A DNA stretch of 64,000 nt from Lanius collurio (taxonomy: Eukaryota; Chordata; Aves; Passeriformes; Laniidae). The stretch's first letter is position 1. Each line of letters begins with the position of its first letter. The stretch lies in contig JACBWW010000052.1 of NCBI GenBank assembly GCA_020086605.1, forward strand, positions 580,594 through 644,593, written 5' to 3'. Below are positions 58,085 to 64,000 of the stretch, in pieces. The notes beneath the pieces were generated by a model. The model was given only the letters and a program-made list of their open reading frames with translations. It was not told where the DNA came from and ran no database searches. The position numbers were made by a program, and so were the translations under genes.

Positions 58085-58733
58085 TAATGTAATAAGGCTG
58101 GGGGTTCGCCCGGCCAGTGCTGGCTGGGGTCTGAAGCTCAGACCCAAGAAGCCGTGGCCAGCCCGCAGAGGTGATCCCATGAGGAACCGTCTCCCAGGGG
58201 GTTGTGGCTTCTCTCAGCCATCGGCTGGGGCTGCCTGCAGAGATGCCTGGCTCAGCAGCCATCAGCTCTTTAGTGATTCAGTGAGTGGTTTCAGCTCTGC
58301 TCTGCAAGGCAGAACCCCCAGGGCCAGACCGAGAGAAAGAGAGAGGAGAGGTCCTTCTGGTGGTTCCACAGAAGTTGCTTTATTCTTCCATCTTCTGCGA
58401 AGAGGTGACCAGAGACGGATCCTCTCCCGACTTGGGGTAGAGGGGTCTCTTTTATGGGGATACAGAGGTGGGTGTGAAATGGTGAGAAACCAATGGGTAT
58501 TAGGGTATTTTACATATAGTTTCCTAGAAGATCATGAGTCTGTCTTCTCTCGCCGTAACCAAAAAGATTCTCTCTTTCCCCAAGAGGGGCCTGCAGGGGG
58601 ATTGTGTAGCCTCCTTATCTCCAGGCCTCCCTGCCAGGGCAGGGGCTTGTCAGACCCCACATCTGGAGATTGTGCAGTTCCCTTTATCTAAGCAAGGGCT
58701 TCCTGCCAGGACAGGGGCTTGTCAGACCCTACA
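58085..58733 (-). mobile_element. solo LTR, family C, copy 2, TSD gcgtcc/gtgtcc
   Basis: A 649-bp element closely matches the 38.7-kb copy. Its minus strand begins TGTAGGGTCTGACAAGC and ends CATTA. Polyadenylation signal (TTTATT on +) at 58,379-58,384; TATA box CCCATAAAAGAGACC near 58,447-58,461. The 6-bp flanks gcgtcc (58,079-58,084) and gtgtcc (58,734-58,739) differ by one transition at a CpG. It lies in the U5 end of the family E LTR. The 170-codon + frame crossing it is not a gene. Confidence 0.9.
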
Positions 58734-59127
58734 GTGTCCCCAGCCAGAGGGAAGTCATTTCGGCGCTGGGGGCCAAATGAAGACACAGGCACACACCCAA
58801 GGTGGTGCATCCACTCACTCACACATTTACTATGCGGCGATCAGTGGAAAAGAAACGAGAAGGGTCTCTTGTATGGGGTTCCAGCTACAAGGGTTTATTC
58901 CACGCATGGAGTGTCCCAGGGCAAACAACAAAAAGCAAAATGGAGAACAAGGGTACAACTTTTACATCAGGGTTCCTAGGGGCAGGGAGAAACCAGAACC
59001 AATTGGCCAGGAGGCGGAGTAAGGGAGGGACAAATGTGTAACAACCAACAGCAAAGAGAGAGGGCCGGGCAGGAGAACAGAAACTAATAGGAGAACCAGG
59101 AGAAGGGTGTTGAAAATAAAAGGAGTA

Positions 59128-59849
59128 TGGCGACAGAGCGGTTCGGGTGATCTCTACAGTTCAAGGCAGCTCCTGAGACACGCGGTTTATTTGCAAGGGT
59201 TGTGGGTGCAGGAGCTCTGCTTAAGCTGCCAGCCACAGCTTCGAGCGTGCCCCAGAGAGAGCGAGGGAGAGAGAGATAGAGTTAGATCGAGAGATAGAGC
59301 TAAGGCTAGGTAGCTAAGAGAGGTAGAGAGAGAAATTGAGAGAGCTAGAGAGAGAGTGAGAGCTAGATCGCCAGCGAGAGATAGATTGCGAGAGAGAGTT
59401 AAAGTCTGGTTACATGATATTATAGCTCTTCTTATACTGAATATGGTAATAGTACAACATCCAATCAATAGAAGACAGAAATACTTATAGAATTTACACA
59501 CAACCTATCAAAACTTCTACGTTACCATACTGTGTTACACTTTAACTCCAAAAAACTACTTTCTAAAACTACTTTTGTCTTCCCTGCCATGCTGGCAGGA
59601 TTTCTCTGACCCTTGGACTTTTCTGCTTGTTGAAGCATCCTCTTCTTTGCTAAGGACATTGCTCAATATAGAGGGATTCTCCTTCAGCTGGCTAGCCCAT
59701 TGTTTTTTGGTTTTACAGTAACTAACAGCTTGGTTTCTTATATCTCAAAGCTAGCTTTCATTTCTATTTCGCTTACAGGTTTTATATTTTCAGAATCTTT
59801 TGCCAAGCAGTCATATTTATAAGGTTTCCCTATATCACCCTCCCCAACA
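59128..59849 (-). mobile_element. solo LTR, family A, copy 2
   Basis: A 722-bp element matches 16,311-17,019 over its length. Its minus strand starts TGTTGGGGAGGG and ends TGTCGCCA. It has a GA-rich tract (59,250-59,400) and a polyadenylation signal (TTTATT on + near 59,187). It sits in the U3 of the family E LTR. Flanks ggagta and gaaggg do not form a clear duplication. Confidence 0.87.
59250..59400. repeat. GA-rich tract in LTR family A
   Basis: Irregular GAGA/TAGA units within R/U5. Longer and more varied than the tract at 16.45 kb. Confidence 0.85.
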
Positions 59850-60067
59850 GAAGGGAACTTTCTAGATGGGGATCAGATAAAGGGGCAGAGGCCAACTGGC
59901 CAATCTAAAACACAGGAACAGCATACATTAATCTATTAATATGTGGGAAGGTTCCTTGTACAACGGGGCAGTTCAAGACCTAGGGACAGTCCCACCAGAA
60001 GAACTGTTTTGTCCCAGGGCCAGCTGGCCCACTGCTCTTGATAAATGCAATCTCACACACTGCAACA

Positions 60068-60480
60068 CCTCTGTATAGGCAGAGGTAAACATGGCCCCTG
60101 AAAAAGTATCAACAGAGACATGTACTTATTTCAGTCTCCTGAACTGGGGGACGTGTAACATCTGTCTGCCAGATCTCACAGCTACTTGGGCCCCTGGGGT
60201 TTACCCCAGATGTCAACAACAGGACCTGAGCTCTGGCAGCTGCAACACGTCACCACAATCGCCCTCGCTTGATCTTGATGGAGACCAAACATTCTGATGA
60301 GGGTGGGAGCATTTTGGTGGAAGAATTGGTGGCTATATTTTGCTTGTTGGAATGTGACCAGCACATTAGGTGTCAGGACTGGCATTGCCAGAGCATCAGC
60401 TCTCCTGTTCCCTCCTGTGATGGGGCCTGGCAGGTCGGTGTGTGACCTCACATGCATCACATGGAAAGATTGCTCAGTGG
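60068..60480 (-). pseudogene. pol: integrase N-terminal zinc-binding domain and start of core
   Basis: The HHCC zinc-binding module is intact: H-X3-H in YSHQFFHQNAP and C-X2-C in VVTCCSCQS (minus frame 60,182-60,559). A stop follows at about 60,182-60,190 and the first part of the catalytic core continues in another frame. Coding then ends where the family E LTR begins at 60,067. The first catalytic Asp region lies in the out-of-frame part. Integrase is therefore divided into two genomic blocks about 2 kb apart. Confidence 0.85.
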
Positions 60481-61028
60481 GAGAGCTCTCGGTGGTCCTC
60501 TCGGTGGGAGAGCAGATAGACCAATCTCGAGAACAGTTGGTAAAGTTCTGGATTTGCAACCTCCTTCAACAGAGAATGTTCTGCTCTGGCAGTTACTCCA
60601 GCCACATAAGGCAAATCAGTGACCAGATTGAATGGTTCTGAGAACCTCTCAAAGGCTCTAATCACAGCTGCCAATTCCACAATTTGTGGCAATCCTTCCA
60701 CCACCTGGACATCAGACTACCACATCTGAGTCCGAGGATCACACCAAGTCACTACCGACTTGTGAGAAGCTCCTGAGCTGTCAGTAAAAACTGTTAGAGT
60801 CTTGAGTGGAGTTTTGCTTTGCAGTTGTTTGGGGGCCAAATTGAAAGTTGTGTTAAACAACTTATGTTTCGGTTTCTGAATAGAAGTTTGGCCTGGGTAG
60901 CTGTCCAGAGCAAACTGGAGGTGTCTATTTGTCCAGAGCAAATGCTCTAGGACACCAACAGTCAATGGTACGGAAACACACACGAAGTCACACCCAGCAA
61001 GGGTACAGACACAAGCTCTGGCTCTCAT
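60474..61028 (-). pseudogene. pol: RNase H domain, frameshifted
   Basis: The domain starts in the minus frame 60,717-61,028 with TVFTDSSGASHKS, holding the first catalytic Asp. It changes frame near 60,710 to VELAAVIRAFERFSEPFNLVTDLPYV, which holds the Glu and second Asp region. It then changes frame again to HVRSHTDLPGPITGGNRRAD at the C-terminal end (minus frame 60,182-60,559). All blocks are recognisable, but three different frames are used, so no active enzyme is possible. RNase H removes the RNA strand during reverse transcription. Confidence 0.87.
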
Positions 61029-61656
61029 GATTAACTAAGTCATCAATTCCTGTGGCATTGTGATGATCTTGGATGGCTGATGCAACAAGAAGATCCACTC
61101 TGTGATCAAGAGAGGTTCTTTCTGCACTGTGTTCCACTGAAAAATGAAACCATAGTAGTGTGGTGAGTTACCCAGGACGATGAAATTGAAGGGCAACCTC
61201 AGGTCTGTCCAGTGGGCCTGTTGAGAAGATAGGGTGAGCTGCACCTTACCAATGGCCTCCCAGGCCTCTGTGGTGATGGCTCGTGATGAGTCCAGGTCTT
61301 CGCATCCCTTCATGAGGTTGAACAGGGGAGCGAGGTCCTCTGTCGTAATACCCAGCAGGGGATGGACCCAGTTGATGGAATGCAGAGCTGATGGAGGTCT
61401 TTCAGGGTCCCTAGGTTATTCCAGATGGTCAGCTGCTGGGGTATGATGGTCTATTCACTGATGCAGAGTCCCAGATAGGTCCATGGGCAGGTGTGCTGGA
61501 TCTTCTCAGGATGAACTTCAAATCCTGCCTTCTCCATGGCTTGGACAGTCTTTTCCAGTGTCAAGTCCAGTAATTGTTCCTCCAGTGCACATATCAAGAT
61601 GTCATCCATATAGTGAAGGATTACTGATTTTGGGAATGACTTCCAAACTGGGGACA
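61029..61656 (-). pseudogene. pol: reverse transcriptase C-terminal part (YMDD box, thumb, connection)
   Basis: The polymerase active-site box YMDD is intact at 61,601-61,612 in the minus frame 61,451-61,657 (context VILHYMDDILICA). The thumb/connection region follows across frame breaks, with WIFLLHQPSKIITMPQEL in the frame 61,035-61,313. A solo LTR at 61,657 cuts it from the N-terminal fingers and palm. The stop near 61,451 and a frame change between 61,451 and 61,313 are further lesions. Confidence 0.88.
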
Positions 61657-61955
61657 TGTTGCAATGGGAAATCCTTACAACATGTATGAGATAGCGATGA
61701 ACGTTGGAAGGAAATATGAAGCAATATTTGCTGGATATTCAGAGATATTTATTTTTCCTGTCGCATGGCTGGAGTTCCCAGGCAGACTCCCCCAGTCATG
61801 AGATCCCCAGCTCTTTTCAGTCCCCTGGCACACAAACCAACCAATCAGGAACAGGTATAGGGCACACATGACATGGGACCAGGGGCAGGGGCAACCCGTT
61901 TATCCAGGGCACCACCCCCCCCCCCCACCAGGACCTTGGGTGAGGTATCCCAACA
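61657..61955 (-). mobile_element. 299-bp solo LTR inserted in RT, TSD GGGACA
   Basis: Exact 6-bp GGGACA (61,651-61,656 and 61,956-61,961) flanks an element whose minus strand starts TGTTGGGATACC and ends CATTGCAACA, with a 5-bp inverted terminal repeat TGTTG/CAACA. A CCAAT-type box in CTGATTGGTTGG, a polyadenylation signal (TTTATT on + at 61,748-61,753) and a run of 12 C at 61,915-61,926 (G run on minus) are visible. The exact duplication suggests a fairly recent insertion into an already resident provirus. Confidence 0.93.
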
Positions 61956-62460
61956 GGGACAGGACACAAGGGATGTACCACTGGCAGATGGTAGGTGAGT
62001 TCTTCATGCCTTGTGGCAGAACTTGCCACTGGTATCTGTGCATCGGGGCTTGCCGGTCTACATATTGAATGGGAAAGGCAAATCGGGGAACATCACATGG
62101 GTGTAGGGAGATATTGAAAAAACAGCCCTTCAGGTCTTTAACAGCAATCTTCTACTGCCAAGGCAACATCAAGGGCAAGGGTAGGCCAGGTTGCAGGGGA
62201 CCCGTATTCTCAATTACCTCATTGATTTTACAAAGGCTGGGGAGGAGCCTCCACCTGTCCTTGCCTGGTTTCTTTAGCACAAAGACAGGAAAGTTCCAAG
62301 GGCTATTAGATGGCACAACATGACCCTTGGAAAGCTGCTCCTCCACGAGAGTTCCAAGAGCATTCAATTTTTTCCCAGTATAGGGGCTGTTGGTCCACCC
62401 AGACGTGAGTATCCATCTCCCAGGTGAGTCATGGGGTGGTGCACTCCACAGTGACCCTGA
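61956..62460 (-). pseudogene. pol: reverse transcriptase N-terminal part (fingers/palm)
   Basis: The minus frame 62,152-62,367 has TLVEEQLSKGHVVPSNSPWN and FPVFVLKKPGKDRWRLL, typical of the RT fingers. Further left, in another frame, [12 protein letters not shown] is followed by a short conserved run that ends at the LTR insertion. The first catalytic Asp region falls in the frame-broken middle. Divided from the YMDD half by the 61,657-61,955 LTR. Confidence 0.87.
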
Positions 62461-63015
62461 CTAAAAATCCCAGGATGTTGGTGGGATTTCAAGTCGAGTC
62501 TCCCATTGGGATAAAAGGTCCCTGCTCCACAATGTAAACCCTGAACTGATCACAAAAGGTTGGACGGTCACAATGTGACCATCCAGGCCATCGATAAGCA
62601 TGGAATTGGCACTCCATATGGAAGCTGCCGACCCCTGTATCCCAGTGACTCTCCCGTTTACCAGCTTTAAGCCCCAGTCTTTGGGCCACTTGGCACTGGA
62701 GACCATGGTGACATCAGCCCCAGTACCTACCATTCCAGTCAGGGTAGCCATGGAGTGCCCATTGCATAGTCTGTAGTTAATCGTGGGTTTGCCCGGTCCA
62801 ATGATTTCCATCCACCATATGGAAGATGTCCTGTGGCACCAGGGATAGTCTTTTGGGATGGAGACAGCCTGTGTGACTACCTGTCCCTTTGAGAGGAACC
62901 ATGGCGGGTCCCAGCAATAAACTAAAATGGTGACATCACCACCTGGTTCCATTCTTTTGATCTCTGGGACAATAGATGGTTCAGGTGGGCCCCGCACAGG
63001 ATCTCCCAAAATCAA
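62461..63015 (-). pseudogene. pro: dUTPase-like segment plus retropepsin with lost catalytic Asp
   Basis: A 184-codon minus frame. Residues about 1-90 (IVPEIKRMEPGGDVTILVYC, FLSKGQVVTQAVSIPKD) resemble the tail of the dUTPase-like region that precedes protease in betaretroviruses. Residues about 90-184 are the retropepsin. Its active-site loop reads MVGTGADVT (codon at 62,725-62,727 is GGT), so the Asp that starts the D-T-G triad is Gly. Aspartic proteases need this residue, so the protein would be inactive even where the frame is open. The upstream link to gag is not in the same frame, as expected for a frameshift-expressed pro gene. Confidence 0.85.
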
Positions 63016-63233
63016 AATGTCACTGTCAATGTCTGAGAGTGTGTCAGCCTTAACAGTAATTTGTCACTGAGCCTGGCTGGTGAATTGAATTGGAGAGGCA
63101 CTCACCAGGGGAAACGCCTCCCTGCTTCCTCTTGCCGTGATATCCTGGTGTAGTCACATTGGGTAGTAGGGAGAAACAGATGGTAGATTTCTGTCCTCAT
63201 GTGGGGCAGTCTGGCGCTCTAGCACCCATTTCC
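63016..63233 (-). pseudogene. gag-pro junction region, degraded
   Basis: It lies between the nucleocapsid frame (ends about 63,234) and the protease frame (starts 63,015). By gene order it should hold the rest of nucleocapsid and the start of the dUTPase-like region. I see only short broken frames. Confidence 0.45.
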
Positions 63234-63460
63234 CTAGTTTCCCTGGTGGTGCTGTTGGCAGTTGTGGCAGCCTGTGATGGGAGGTTTAGAAACTAGGTTA
63301 GATCTTTTGGGCTCCCAGCAGTCCTTGACAAAATGTCCCAAGACCACACAATTGTAGCAGCGGAGCTTGTTGTTAAAATCTTTGTTGGTGGCCAAGGCCC
63401 CACCACTCCTCCCATGGGTGCTGGGAAGGGTGCTGTTTCTATAGTTGCCAGCTTTGTGCA
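63234..63460 (-). pseudogene. gag: nucleocapsid with one intact and one broken zinc knuckle
   Basis: The minus frame 63,234-63,527 has an intact CX2CX4HX4C knuckle (CYNCVVLGHFVKDC at 63,318-63,359). A second knuckle starts CHNCQQHH but runs into a stop at about 63,234 before its final His/Cys. Nucleocapsid packages genomic RNA. It is out of frame with the capsid part, with a frameshift near 63,430. Confidence 0.88.
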
Positions 63461-64000
63461 GGCCTCGATCCTTTGATCCAGAGTCAGGGTCAGATTTAGC
63501 AGAAGGGTCCTTAATACCTGCTGGCAAGGCTCACTGGCATTTACCCTTGCCAAAACAGCAACCCCCACTGGGCCTCAATGCTCTCTACCTGTCTCCCCAC
63601 TAACTCCTTTAACTGATCTGTGAATTTAATGAAGGTCTGTCCCTGGTCCTGCTTAACCTGGGAGAAGTTTACAGGTGCGGTAATATCTGTGGAGGTGAGC
63701 CATAATGCTTGCTCAGCCATTTTCTTTAGGTCTCCCTAAAGAGACCTTTAGGTCTCTTTAGGTCTCCCAGGACCAGCTCTAGCAAGTTAAGGGCCTGGTC
63801 TTGGGGCCTTTCCAGATTACCTTTACCACAAAGGTGTTCCATAGTTAGATGGTTCCTGGTGGGATCCCTCTGATAGCATGAGAGGAGATCTTGGAGTAAT
63901 CTCCTCCATATCCTTTCCCACAGCAGGTATTCTGCTGGGGAAAGGAGATACGACACAATGGTCTTGATGTCATGTGGAACAACGGTGTTGGTGGTGAAGG
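63461..64000 (-). pseudogene. gag: capsid C-terminal region, broken, continues beyond window
   Basis: The minus frame 63,726-63,956 (SPAEYLLWERIWRRLLQDLL) and frame 63,293-63,568 (NASEPCQQVLRTLL, DQRIEACTKLATIE) match the order of a betaretroviral capsid C-terminal half, with the Cys/Gln-rich major homology region area degraded. A small inverted/duplicated insertion at 63,727-63,768 precedes a stop. The amino-terminal part of gag and the 5' LTR are outside the window. Confidence 0.82.
63727..63768. repeat. short inverted and direct repeat inside gag
   Basis: TAAAGAGACCT (63,737-63,747), TT, then the exact reverse complement AGGTCTCTTTA (63,750-63,760). This is flanked by direct copies of AGGTCTCCC at 63,727 and 63,760. 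It looks like a templated insertion from repair or strand switching. Confidence 0.85.

Larger units (their letters stand above)
58034..60067 (-). mobile_element. solo LTR, family E, inserted in integrase and itself twice interrupted
   Basis: On the minus strand it begins TGTTGCAGTGTGTGAG (60,067) and ends CACTTGTGGCA (58,034). The polyadenylation signal is in GGAATAAACCC (about 58,895-58,905). Integrase coding breaks off within a few bases of 60,068 and resumes at 58,033, so the boundaries follow from the interrupted gene. Flanks ccccca and cctctg are a poor 6-bp match (3 of 6), consistent with a decayed duplication. Without the two LTRs inside it, it would be about 660 bp. Confidence 0.75.
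56775..64000 (-). mobile_element. decayed class II (ERVK/betaretrovirus-like) provirus, 5' end beyond window
   Basis: Minus-strand order from the right edge is capsid, nucleocapsid, dUTPase-like/protease, RT, RNase H, integrase, partial env. This gene order and the domain motifs identify a class II endogenous retrovirus. The 5' LTR and most of gag lie beyond position 64,000. The 3' end breaks off inside env without a 3' LTR, at about 56,775-56,800. Stops, frameshifts and four LTR insertions mean no intact protein can be made. The provirus is older than the LTRs it contains. Confidence 0.92.

Noticed and set aside
58179..58691. 170-codon open frame on +
   Set aside because: It lies wholly in the family C LTR and partly antisense to its R/U5; the GC-rich LTR keeps frames open. 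No domain.

Overview
The window looks like bird nuclear DNA, probably passerine. It is AT-rich and non-coding. It holds truncated avian-type CR1 LINE 3' ends on both strands and many retroviral LTRs, including LTR types familiar from songbird genomes. I find no host protein-coding exon, rRNA, tRNA or CRISPR array. The open frames outside retroelements are short, unsupported by family motifs and no longer than chance would give. The species call is an inference from repeat content.

Layout, left to right: 1-9.1 kb is mostly single-copy AT-rich DNA with one CR1 fragment (5.8 kb) and a doubtful old LTR (3.3-3.9 kb). 9.1-10.0 kb is an LTR on +. 10-16.3 kb is non-coding, with a strong hairpin and some motif-dense stretches. 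16.3-19.2 kb holds two LTRs of different families. 19-29 kb is non-coding, with a solo LTR (22.6 kb), two CR1 pieces and a 32-bp perfect palindrome. 29-32.4 kb is an LTR cluster that includes an LTR inside an LTR. 33.7 kb is an old CR1. 37.7 and 38.7 kb are two solo LTRs with target duplications. 45.6-46.7 kb is a minus-strand LTR and 50.2-51.0 kb is a clean solo LTR with 5-bp duplications. 52.4-54.8 kb is an LTR pile-up ending in a large inverted repeat.

56.8-64 kb is the main feature: a decayed class II (betaretrovirus-like, ERVK-type) provirus on the minus strand. Its gag runs off the right edge. Going left come nucleocapsid, a dUTPase-like/protease segment, reverse transcriptase, RNase H, integrase and a piece of env. 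It is inactivated by stops, frameshifts, a lost protease catalytic Asp and insertions. One solo LTR sits in RT just upstream (in coding sense) of the YMDD box. Another solo LTR splits integrase and itself contains two further LTRs of different families.

The sequence therefore records successive retroviral insertions. Target-site duplications readable here allow ordering: 6 bp for class II-like elements, 5 bp for the 50.2-kb element, 4 bp for the 22.6/37.7-kb family. I see no evidence of an active or new gene system. The most interesting items are the nested insertions, an LTR family with a non-canonical 3' end, several long inverted repeats, and motif-dense non-coding stretches that could be conserved regulatory elements.
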